Position numbers and translations under genes: made by a program | Source of the DNA: Paratinospora sagittata | Lineage: Eukaryota > Streptophyta > Magnoliopsida > Ranunculales > Menispermaceae | DNA length: 64,000 bases | Assembly: GCA_035771175.1 (NCBI GenBank) | Contig: CM069590.1 | Location: forward strand, 33,060,821 to 33,124,820 | Direction of reading: 5' to 3' | The notes under the pieces: model-generated | What the model saw: only the letters and a program-made list of their open reading frames with translations | Told to the model about the DNA's origin: nothing | The model's database searches: none | Shown: positions 50,287 to 62,393 of the stretch, one piece after another | Layout: each line of letters starts with the position of its first letter | Position numbering within the stretch: position 1 is the stretch's first letter

Positions 50287-52880
50287 TCTCGTTAGAAATA
50301 TCAGATTTTTGTCTAAGACGTGCCAATTGCAGGATAGCCTTATTTTTGAAAAATTAATATTTTGACACTAAAGGACCATTTCATTGACTCAAAACACTTT
50401 GATATAAGAATAAACACTTTTAAATAATTCAAAACTCATTAAAATTATGATTAAAACATTTCGGAAAACATTTTTGTAAAAATGAAATACTATATCGAAA
50501 GTGATTTTGAAGACTTTGCAATTTTCAGAGTTTTAGTGCTCAGATTGATCGAGGGGTTACCGTACACACAAGAGATCAAACTAATGCATTAGACATGAGA
50601 TATGTCTTCGTTCTTCGAGCTTGATCATTGTAGAATTCGAAAGCTATTGTTTGATGTGTTCTTGATGCAAAACAGGTGATGTGTTCCTCTTTGATGTGTT
50701 ATCTTACCGAGACCACTTCATATACTTAGAGTTTTAAACAATGGATAGCCTCTGCAAATCTTAGCACACAAGGGATAAAATGAAGAACTAGCTGAACATC
50801 AAGACAGAATGCTATTTTGATTCAATTCGAAGCCTTTTTTTGCAAAGGCAAGAATCATTACTTTCTTCTCTTGAAAAACTCTTCGAAAAGCTCAATCTAA
50901 CTTGCAAATATCGTGCGTGTTGAATTTTTGAAAATCAGAGAATGAGTGTTTTATAAAATTTGAAGTTGAAGGTTAAAGAGCAAGAGTACTAAAAAATGAT
51001 TTAAATTCAAAACATTGTTCAATCTAAAGTTTTTTGGGCGTGCGAGACAATGGGAATCATCTAGGTGTTACTAGAGAATATTTCAATTAAGATAACCTGG
51101 CAAAACTGTGAAGGAATAGAAAAATCGAGCAAGTAGATGTGCCCACATTTTTCTCGTTAGAAATATAAGATTTTAGTCTAAGACGTGCAAATTGCTGGAT
51201 AGCCTTATTTTTGAAAAATTAATATTTTGACACTAAAGAACAATTTCATTGACTCAAAACACTTTGATATAAGATTAAACACTTTTAAATAATTCAAAAC
51301 TCATTAAAATTATGATTAAAACCTTTCAGAAAACATTTTTTTCAAAATGAAATACTATATCGAAAGTGATTTTGAAGACTTTGCAATTTTCAGAGTTTTA
51401 GTGCTGAGATTGATCGAGGGGTTACCCTACACACCAGAGATCAAACTAATGCATTAGACATGAGATATGTCTTCGTTCTTCGAGCTTGATCTTTGTAGAA
51501 TTCGAAAGCTATTGTTTGATGTGTTCTCGATGCAAAACAGGTGATGTGTTCCTTTTTGATGTGTTATCTTATCGAGACCACTTCATATACTTAGAGTTTT
51601 AAACAATGGATAGCCCCTGCAAATCTTCGCACACAAGGGATAAAATGAAGAACTAGCTGAACATCAAGACAGATTGCAATTTTGATTCAATTTGAAGCCT
51701 TTTTTTGCAAAGGCAAGAATCATTACTTTCTTCTCTTGAAAAACTCTTCGAAAAGCTCAATCTAACTTGCAAATATCGTGCGTGTTGTATTTTTGAAAAT
51801 CAGAGAATGAGTGTTTTATAAAATTTGAAGTTGAAGGTTAAGGAGCAAGAGTACTACAAAATGATTTGAATTCAAAACATTGTTCAATCTAAAGTTTTTT
51901 GAGCGTGCGAGACAATGGGAATCATCTAGGTGTTACTAGAGAATATTTCAATTAAGATAACCTGGCAAAACTGTGAAGGAATAGAAAAATCGAGCAAGCA
52001 GAAGTGCCCACATTTTTCTCATTAGAAATATAAGATTTTAGTCTAAGACGTGCAAATTGCTGGATGGCCTTATTTTTGAAAAATTAATAATTTGACACTA
52101 AAGAACCATTTCATTGACTCAAAACACTTTGATATAAGATTAAACACTTTTAAATAATTCAAAACTCATTAAAGTTATGATTAAAACCTTTCATAAAACA
52201 TTTTTTTCAAAATGAAATACTATATCGAAAGTGATTTTGAAGACTTTGCAATTTTCAGAGTTTTAGTGCTGAGATTGATCGAGGGGTTACCCTACACCCC
52301 AGAGATCAAACTAATGCATTAGACATGAGATATGTCTTCGTTCTTCGAGCTTGATCTTTGTAGAATTCGAAAGCTATTGTTTGATGTGTTCTTGATGCAA
52401 AACAGGTGATGTGTTCCTTTTTTATGTGTTATCTTATCGAGACCACTTCATATACTTAGAGTTTTAAACAATGGATAGCCTCTGCAAATCTTCGCACACA
52501 AGGGATAAAATGAAGAACTAGCTGAACATCTAGACAGATTGCAATTTTGATTCAATTCGAAGCCTTTTTTTGCAAAGGCAAGAATCATTACTTTCTTCTC
52601 TTGAAAAACTCTTCGAAAAGCTCAATCTAACTTGCAAATATCGTGCGTGTTGTATTTTTGAAAATCAGAGAATAAGTGTTTTATAAAATTTGAAGTTGAA
52701 GGTTAAAGAGCAAGAGTACTACAAATGATTTGAATTAAAAACATTGTTCAATCTAAATTTTTTTGGGCGTGCGAGACAATGAGAATCATCTAGGTGTTAC
52801 TAGAGAATATTTCAATTAAGATAACCTGGCAAAACTGTGAAGGAATAGAAAAATCGAGCAAGCAGAAGTGCCCACATTTT
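50287..52880. repeat. Higher-order trimer, 2594 bp, diverged copy 3 (M59-M61); last type-B head
   Basis: M59 (50287) is B like M56 but has 'gcaggatag', 'aaggaccat', 'cgagcttg', 'cctctgc' and 'acctggc'. M60 (51152) is A with 'caatttcattg', 'gttctcgatg', 'aatttgaag' and 'ttaaggagc'. M61 (52017) is A with 'cattagaaat', 'ggatggcc', 'aattaataat', 'ttttttatgtg', 'ctacaaatg', 'aattaaaaac' and 'atgagaatc'. After 51151 no monomer has a type-B head. Confidence 0.86.
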
Positions 52881-53745
52881 TTTCGTTAGAAATATTAGAT
52901 TTTAGTCTAAGACGTGCAAATTGCTGGATAGCCTTATTTTTGAAAAATTAATATTTTGACACTAAAGAACCATTTCATTGACTCAAAACACTATGATATA
53001 AGATTAAACACTTTTAAATAATTCAAAACTCATTAAAATTATGATTAAAACCTTTCAGAAAACATTTTTTTCAAAATGAAATACTATATCGAAAGTGATT
53101 TCGAAGACTTTGCAATTTTCAGAGTTTTAGTGCTGAGATTGATCGAGGGGTTACCCTACACACCAGAGATCAAACTAATGCATTAGACATGAGATATGTC
53201 TTCGTTCTTCGAGCTTGATCTTTGTAGAATTCGAAAGCTATTGTTTGATGTGTTCTTCATGCAAAACAGGTGATGTGTTCCTTTTTGATGTGTTATCTTA
53301 TCGAGACCACTTCATATACTTAGAGTTTTAAACAATGGATAGCCTCTGCAAATCTTCGCACACAAGGGATAAAATGAAGAACTAGCTGAACATCAAGACA
53401 GATTGCAATTTTGATTCAATTCGAAGCCTTTTTTTGCAAAGGCAAGAATCATTACTTTCTTCTCTTCAAAAACTCTTCGAAAAGCTCAATCTAACTTGCA
53501 AATATCGTGCGTGTTGTATTTTTGAAAATCAGAGCAAGAGTGTTTTATAAAATTTGAAGTTGAAGGTTAAAGAGCAAGAGTACTACAAAATGATTTGAAT
53601 TAAAAACATTGTTCAATCTAAAGTTTTTTGGGCGTGCGAGACAATGGGAATCATCTAGGTGTTACTAGAGAATATTTCAATTAAGATAACCTGGCAAAAC
53701 TGTGAAGGAATAGAAAAATCGAGCAAGCAGAAGTGCCCACATTTT
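52881..53745. repeat. Monomer M62, first of the all-A right domain
   Basis: M62 starts 'tttcgtt' with 'atattag' and carries 'actatgat', marks later shared with M67, M68 and M72. Private changes are 'ttcgaagac', 'cttcatgc', 'tcttcaaaaac' and 'gagcaagagtg'. It shares 'aattaaaaac' with M61. Confidence 0.84.
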
Positions 53746-56700
53746 TCTCGTTAGAAATATAAGATTTTAGTCTAAGACGTGAAAATTGCTGGATAGCCTT
53801 ATTTTTGAAAAATTAATATTTTGACACTAAAGAACCATTTCATTGACTCAAAACACTTTGATATAAGATTAAACACTTTTAAATAATTCAAAACTCATTA
53901 AAATTATGATTAAAACCTTTCAGAAAACATTTTTTTCAAAATGAAATACTATATCGAAAGTGATTTTGAAGACTTTGCAATTTTCAGAGTTTTAGTGCTG
54001 AGATTGATCGAGGGGTTACCTTACACACCAGAGATCAAACTAATGCATTAGACATGAGATATGTCTTCGTTCTTCGAGCTTGATCTTTGTAGAATTCGAT
54101 AGCTATTGTTTGATGTGTTCTTGATGCAAAACAGGTGATGTGTTCCTTTTTGATGTGTTATCTTATCGAGACCACTTCATATACTTAGAGTTTTAAATAA
54201 TGGATAGCCTCTGCAAATCTTCGCACACAAGGGATAAAATGAAGAACTAGCTGAACATCAAGACAGATTGCAATTTTGATTCAATTCGAAGCCGTTTTTT
54301 GCAAAGGCAAGAATCATTACTTTCTTCTCTTGAAAAACTCTTCGAAAAGCTCAATCTAACTTGCAAATATCGTGCGTGTTGTATTTTTGAAAATCAGAGA
54401 ATAAGTGTTTTATAAAATTTGAAGTTGAAGGTTAAAGAGCAAGAGTACTAAAAAATGTTTTGAATTCAAAACATTGTTCAATCTAAAGTTTTTTGGGCGT
54501 GCGAGACAATGGGAATCATCTAGGTGTTACTAGAGAATATTTCAATTAAGATAACCTGGCAAAACAGTGAAGGAATAGAAAAATCGAGCAAGTAGATGTG
54601 CCCACATTTTTCTCGTTAGAAATATAAGATTTTAGTCTAAGACGTGCAAATTGCTGGATAGCCTTATTTTTGAAAAAATAATATTTTGACACTAAAGAAC
54701 CATTTCATTGACTCAAAACACTTTGATATAAGATTAAACACTTTTAAATAATTCAAAACTCATTAAAATTATGATTAAAACCTTTCAGAAAATATTTTTT
54801 TCCAAATGAAATACTATATCGAAAGTGATTTTGAAGACTTTGCAATTTTCAGAGTTTTAGTGCTGAGATTGATCGAGGGGTTACCCTACACACCAGAGAT
54901 CAAACTAATGCATTAGACATGAGATATGTCTTCGTTCTTCGAGCTTGATCTTTGTAGAATTCGAAAGCTATTGTTTGATGTGTTCTTGATGCAAAACAGG
55001 TGATGTGTTCCTTTTTGATGTGTTATCTTATCGAGACCACTTCATATACTTAGAGTTTTAAACAATGGATAGCCTCTGCAAATCTTCGCACACAAGGGAT
55101 AAAATGAAGAACTAGCTGAACATCAAGACAGATTGCAATTTTGATTCAATTCGAAGCCTTTTTTTGCAAAGGCAAGAATCATTACTTTCTTCTCTTGAAA
55201 AACTCTTCGAAAAGCTCAATCTAACTTGCAAATATCGTGCGTGTTGTATTTTTGAAAATCAGAGAATGAGTGTTTTATAAAATTTGAAGTTGAAGGTTAA
55301 AGAGCAAGAGTACTACAAAATGATTTGAATTCAAAACATTGTTCAATCTAAAGTTTTTTGAGCGTGCGAGACAATGGGAATCATCTAGGTGTTACTAGAG
55401 AATATTTCAATTAACATAACCTGGCAAAACTGTGAAGGAATAGAAAAATCGAGCAAGCAGAAGTGCCCACATTTTTCTCGTTAGAAATATAAGATTTTAG
55501 TCTAAGACGTGCAAATTGCTGGATAGCCTTATTTTTGAAAAATTAATATTTTGACACTAAAGAACCATTTCATTGACTCAAAACACTTTGATATAAGATT
55601 AAACACTTTTAAATAATTCAAAACTCATTAAAGTTATGATTAAAACCTTTCATAAAACATTTTTTTTCAAAATGAAATACTATATCGAAAGTGATTTTGA
55701 AGACTTTGCAATTTTCAGAGTTTTAGTGCTGAGATTGATCGAGGGGTTACCCTACACCCCAGAGATCAAACTAATGCATTAGACATGAGATATGTCTTCG
55801 TTCTTCGAGCTTGATCTTTGTAGAATTCGAAAGCTATTGTTTGATGTGTTCTTGATGCAAAACAGGTGATGTGTTCCTTTTTTATGTGTTATCTTATCGA
55901 GACCACTTCATATACTTAGAGTTTTAAACAATGGATAGCCTCTGCAAATCTTCGCACACAAGGGATAAAATGAAGAACTAGCTGAACATCAAGACAGATT
56001 GCAATTTTGATTCAATTCGAAGCCTTTTTTTGCAAAGGCAAGAATCATTACTTTCTTCTCTTGAAAAACTCTTCGAAAAGCTCAATCTAACTTGCAAATA
56101 TCGTGCGTGTTGTATTTTTGAAAATCAGAGAATAAGTGTTTTATAAAATTTGAAGTTGAAGGTTAAAGAGCAAGAGTACTAAAAAATGATTTGAATTCAA
56201 AACATTGTTCAATCTAAAGTTTTTTGGGCGTGCGAGACAATGGGAATCATCTAAGTGTTACTAGAGAATATTTCAATTAAGATAACCTGGCAAAACTGTG
56301 AAGGAATAGAAAAATCGAGCAAGTAGATGTGCCCACATTTTTCTCGTTAGAAATATAAGATTTTAGTCTAAGACGTGCAAATTGCTGGATAGCCTTATTT
56401 TTGAAAAATTAATATTTTGACACTAAAGAACCATTTCATTGACTCAAAACACTTTGATATAAGATTAAACACTTTTAAATAATTCAAAACTCATTAAACT
56501 TATGATTAAAACCTTTCAGAAAACATTTTTTTCAAAATGAAATACTATATCGAAAGTGATTTTGAAGACTTTGCAATTTTCAGAGTTTTAGTGCTGAGAT
56601 TGATCGAGGGGTTACCCTACACACCAGAGATCAAACTAATGCATTAGACATGAGATATGTCTTCGTTCTTCGAGCTTGATCTTTGTAGAATTCGAAAGCT

Positions 56701-58934
56701 ATTGTTTGATGTGTTCTTGATGCAAAACAGGTGATGTGTTCCTTTTTGATGTGTTATCTTATCGAGACCACTTCATATACTTAGAGTTTTAAACAATGGA
56801 TAGCCTCTGCAAATCTTCGCACACAAGGGATAAAATGAAGAACTAGCTGAACATCAAGACAGATTGCAATTTTGATTCAATTCGAAGCCTTTTTTTGCAA
56901 AGGCAAGAATCATTACTTTCTTCTCTTGAAAAACTCTTCGAAAAGCTCAATCTAACTTTCAAATATCGTGCGTGTTGTATTTTTGAAAATCAGAGAATGA
57001 GTGTTTTATAAAATTTGAAGTTGAAGGTTAAAGAGCAAGAGTACTACAAATGATTTGAATTAAAAACATTGTTCAATCTAAATTTTTTTGGGCGTGCGAG
57101 ACAATGAGAATCATCTAGGTGTTACTAGAGAATATTTCAATTAAGATAACCTGGCAAAACTGTGAAGGAATAGAAAAATCGAGCAAGCAGAAGTGCCCAC
57201 ATTTTTTTCGTTAGAAATATTAGATTTTAGTCTAAGACGTGCAAATTGCTGGATAGCCTTATTTTTGAAAAATTAATATTTTGACACTAAAGAACCATTT
57301 CATTGACTCAAAACACTATGATATAAGATTAAACACTTTTAAATAATTCAAAACTCATTAAAATTATGATTAAAACCTTTCAGAAAACATTTTTTTCAAA
57401 ATGAAATACTATATCGAAAGTGATTTTGAAGACTTTGCAATTTTCAGAGTTTTAGTGCTGAGATTGATCGAGGGGTTACCCTACACACCAGAGATCAAAC
57501 TAATGCATTAGACATGAGATATGTCTTCGTTCTTCGAGCTTGATCTTTGTAGAATTCGAAAGCTATTGTTTGATGTGTTCTTGATGCAAAACAGGTGATG
57601 TGTTCCTTTTTGATGTGTTATCTTATCGAGACCACTTCATATACTTAGAGTTTTAAACAATGGATAGCCTCTGCAAATCTTCGCACACAAGGGATAAAAT
57701 GAAGAACTAGCTGAACATCAAGACAGATTGCAATTTTGATTCAATTCGAAGCCTTTTTTTGCAAAGGCAAGAATCATTACTTTCTTCTCTTGAAAAACTC
57801 TTCGAAAAGCTCAATCTAACTTTCAAATATCGTGCGTGTTGTATTTTTGAAAATCAGAGAATGAGTGTTTTATAAAATTTGAAGTTGAAGGTTAAAGAGC
57901 AAGAGTACTACAAATGATTTGAATTAAAAACATTGTTCAATCTAAATTTTTTTGGGCGTGCGAGACAATGAGAATCATCTAGGTGTTACTAGAGAATATT
58001 TCAATTAAGATAACCTGGCAAAACTGTGAAGGAATAGAAAAATCAAGCAAGCAGAAGTGCCCACATTTTTTTCGTTAGAAATATTAGATTTTAGTCTAAG
58101 ACGTGCAAATTGCTGGATAGCCTTATTTTTGAAAAATTAATATTTTGACACTAAAGAACCATTTCATTGACTCAAAACACTATGATATAAGATTAAACAC
58201 TTTTAAATAATTCAAAACTCATTAAAATTATGATTAAAACCTTTCAGAAAACATTTTTTTCAAAATGAAATACTATATCGAAAGTGCTTTTGAAGACTTT
58301 GCAATTTTCAGAGTTTTAGTGCTGAGATTGATTGAGGGGTTACCCTACACACCAGAGATCAAACTAATGCATTAGACATGAGATATGTCTTCGTTCTTCG
58401 AGCTTGATCATTGTAGAATTCGAAAGCTATTGTTTCATGTGTTCTTGATGCAAAACAGGTGATGTGTTCCTCTTTGATGTGTTATCTTACCGAGACCACT
58501 TCATATACTTAGAGTTTTAAACAATGGATAGCCTCTGCAAATCTTAGCACACAAGGGATAAAATGAAGAACTAGCTGAACATCAAGACAGAATGCTATTT
58601 TGATTCAATTCGAAGCCTTTTTTTGCAAAGGCAAGAATCATTACTTTCTTCTCTTGAAAAACTCTTCGAAAAGCTCAATCTAACTTGCAAATATCGTGCA
58701 TGTTGAATTTTTGAAAATCAGAGAATGAGTGTTTTATAAAATTTGAAGGTGAAGGTTAAAGAGCAAGAGTACTAAAAAATGATTTAAATTCAAAACAGTG
58801 TTCAATCTAAAGTTTTTTGGGCGTGCGAGACAATGGGAATCATCTAGGTGTTACTAGAGAATATTTCAATTAAGATAACCTGGCAAAACTGTGAAGGAAT
58901 AGAAAAATCGAGCAAGTAGATGTGCCCACATTTT
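53746..58934. repeat. Six-monomer block M63-M68 (5189 bp), contains an inserted hybrid
   Basis: M63 (53746) has 'gccgtttttt' and 'aaatgttttg'. M64 (54611) has 'aaaatattttt' and 'taacataacc'. M65 (55476) has 'aaagttatg', eight Ts, 'ttttttatgtg' and 'atctaagtg'. M66 (56342) has 'aaacttatg', 'ctttcaaat', 'ctacaaatg' and 'atgagaatc'. M67 (57206) joins an M68-type head ('tttcgtt', 'actatgat') to an M66-type tail. M68 (58070) has 'gtgcttttg', 'attgagg', 'gatcattg', 'gaatgctatttt' and 'gcatgttg', so its 3' half resembles M59. The block is paralleled by M69-M72. Confidence 0.86.
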
Positions 58935-61900
58935 TCTCGTTAGAAATATAAGATTTTAGTCTAAGACGTGCAAATTGCTGGATAGCCTTATTTTTGAAAA
59001 ATTAATATTTTGACACTAAAGAACCATTTCATTGACTCAAAACACTTTGATATAAGATTAAACACTTTTAAATAATTCAAAACTCATTAAAATTATGATT
59101 AAAACCTTTCAGAAAACATTTTTTTCAAAATGAAATACTATATCGAAAGTGATTTTGAAGACTTTGCAATTTTCAGAGTTTTAGTGCTGAGATTGATCGA
59201 GGGGTTACCCTACACACCAGAGATCAAACTAATGCATTAGACATGAGATATGTCTTCGTTCTTCGAGCTTGATCTTTGTAGAATTCGAAAGCTATTGTTT
59301 GATGTGTTCTTGATGCAAAACAGGTGATGTGTTCCTTTTTGATGTGTTATCTTATCGAGACCACTTCATATACTTAGAGTTTTAAACAATGGATAGCCTC
59401 TGCAAATCTTCGCACACAAGGGATAAAATGAAGAACTAGCTGAACATCAAGACAGATTGCAATTTTGATTCAATTCGAAGCCGTTTTTTGCAAAGGCAAG
59501 AATCATTACTTTCTTCTCTTGAAAAACTCTTCGAAAAGCTCAATCTAACTTGCAAATATCGTGCGTGTTGCATTTTTGAAAATCAGAGAATGAGTGTTTT
59601 ATAAAATTTGAAGTTGAAGGTTAAAGAGCAAGAGTACTAAAAAATGTTTTGAATTCAAAACATTGTTCAATCTAAAGTTTTTTGGGCGTGCGAGACAATG
59701 GGAATCATCTAGGTGTTAATAGAGAATATTTCAATTAAGATAACCTGGCAAAACTGTGAAGGAATACAAAAATCGAGCAAGTAGATGTGCCCACATTTTT
59801 CTCGTTAGAAATATAAGATTTTAGTCTAAGACGTGCAAATTGCTGGATAGCCTTGTTTTTGAAAAATTAATATTTTGACACTAAAGAACCATTTCATTGA
59901 CTCAAAACACTTTGATATAAGATTAAACACTTTTAAATAATTCAAAACTCATTAAAATTATGATTAAAACCTTTCAGAAAATATTTTTTTCAAAATGAAA
60001 TACTATATCGAAAGTGATTTTGAAGACTTTGTAATTTTCAGAGTTTTAGTGCTGAGATTGATCGAGGGGTTACCCTACACCCCAGAGATCAAACTAATGC
60101 ATTAGACATGAGATATGTCTTCGTTCTTCGAGCTTGATCTTTGTAGAATTCGAAAGCTATTGTTTGATGTGTTCTTGATGCAAAACAGGTGATGTGTTCC
60201 TTTTTTATGTGTTATCTTATCGAGACCACTTCATATACTTAGAGTTTTAAACAATGGATAGCCTCTGCAAATCTTCGCACACAAGGGATAAAATGAAGAA
60301 CTAGCTGAACATCAAGACAGATTGCAATTTTGATTCAATTCGAAGCCTTTTTTTGCAAAGGCAAGAATCATTACTTTCTTCTCTTGAAAAACTCTTCGAA
60401 AAGCTCAATCTAACTTGCAAATATCGTGCGTGTTGTATTTTTGAAAATCAGAGAATAAGTGTTTTATAAAATTTGAAGTTGAAGGTTAAAGAGCAAGAGT
60501 ACTAAAAAATGATTTGAATTCAAAACATTGTTCAATCTAAAGTTTTTTGGGCGTGCGAGACAATGGGAATCATCTAAGTGTTACTAGAGAATATTTCAAT
60601 TAAGATAACCTGGCAAAACTGTGAAGGAATAGAAAAATCGAGCAAGTAGATGTGCCCACATTTATCTCGTTAGAAATATAAGATTTTAGTCTAAGACGTG
60701 CAAATTGCTGGATAGCCTTATTTTTGAAAAATTAATATTTTGACACTAAAGAACCATTTCATTGACTCAAAACACTTTGATATAAGATTAAACACTTTTA
60801 AATAATTCAAAACTCATTAAACTTATGATTAAAACCTTTCAGAAAACATTTTTTTCAAAATGAAATACTATATCGAAAGTGATTTTGAAGACTTTGCAAT
60901 TTTCAGAGTTTTAGTGCTGAGATTGATCGAGGGGTTACCCTACACACCAGAGATCAAACTAATGCATTAGACATGAGATATGTCTTCGTTCTTCGAGCTT
61001 GATCTTTGTAGAATTCGAAAGCTATTGTTTGATGTGTTCTTGATGCAAAACAGGTGATGTGTTCCTTTTTGATGTGTTATCTTATCGAGACCACTTCATA
61101 TACTTAGAGTTTTAAACAATGGATAGCCTCTGCAAATCTTCGCACACAAGGGATAAAATGAAGAACTAGCTGAACATCAAGACAGATTGCAATTTTGATT
61201 CAATTCGAAGCCTTTTTTTGCAAAGGCAAGAATCATTACTTTCTTCTCTTGAAAAACTCTTCGAAAAGCTCAATCTAACTTTCAAATATCGTGCGTGTTG
61301 TATTTTTGAAAATCAGAGAATGAGTGTTTTATAAAATTTGAAGTTGAAGGTTAAAGAGCAAGAGTACTACAAATGATTTGAATTAAAAACATTGTTCAAT
61401 CTAAATTTTTTTGGGCGTGCGAGACAATGAGAATCATCTAGGTGTTACTAGAGAATATTTCAATTAAGATAACCTGGCAAAACTGTGAAGGAATAGAAAA
61501 ATCGAGCAAGCAGAAGTGCCCACATTTTTTTCGTTAGAAATATTAGATTTTAGTCTAAGACGTGCAAATTGCTGGATAGCCTTATTTTTGAAAAATTAAT
61601 ATTTTGACACTAAAGAACCATTTCATTGACTCAAAACACTATGATATAAGATTAAACACTTTTAAATAATTCAAAACTCATTAAAATTATGATTAAAACC
61701 TTTCAGAAAACATTTTTTTCAAAATGAAATACTATATCGAAAGTGATTTTGAAGACTTTGCAATTTTCAGAGTTTTAGTGCTGTGATTGATCGAGGGGTT
61801 ACCCTACACACCAGAGATCAAACTAATGCATTAGACATGAGATATGTCTTCGTTCTTCGAGCTTGATCATTGTAGAATTCGAAAGCTATTGTTTGATGTG

Positions 61901-62393
61901 TTCTTGATGCAAAAGAGGTGATGTGTTCCTCTTTGATGTGTTATCTTACCGAGACCACTTCATATACTTAGAGTTTTAAACAATGGATAGCCTCTGCAAA
62001 TCTTAGCACACAAGGGATAAAATGAAGAACTAGCTGAACATCAAGACAGAATGCTATTTTGATTCAATTCGAAGCCTTTTTTTGCAAAGGCAAGAATCAT
62101 TACTTTCTTCTCTTGAAAAACTCTTCGAAAAGCTCAATCTAACTTGCAAATATCGTGCGTGTTGTATTTTTGAAAATCAGAGAATGAGTGTTTTATAAAA
62201 TTTGAAGTTGAAGGTTAAGGAGCAAGAGTACTACAAAATGATTTGAATTCAAAACATTGTTCAATCTAAAGTTTTTTGGGCGTGCGAGACAATGGGAATC
62301 ATCTAGGTGTTACTAGAGAATATTTCAGTTAAGATAACCTGGCAAAACTGTGAAGGAATAGAAAAATCGAGCAAGCAGAAGTACCCACATTTT
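58935..62393. repeat. Four-monomer block M69-M72 (3459 bp), parallel to M63-M68
   Basis: M69 (58935) matches M63 ('gccgtttttt', 'aaatgttttg'). M70 (59800) joins the M64 mark 'aaaatattttt' to the M65 marks 'ctacacccc', 'ttttttatgtg', 'ataagtg' and 'atctaagtg'. M71 (60665) matches M66 ('aaacttatg', 'ctttcaaat', 'atgagaatc'). M72 (61529) matches M68 at its head and middle ('actatgat', 'gatcattg', 'gaatgctatttt') but ends 'gttgtat', 'ttaaggagc' and 'ttcagtt'. Relative to M63-M68 one monomer is fused away and the M67 hybrid is absent. Confidence 0.86.
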
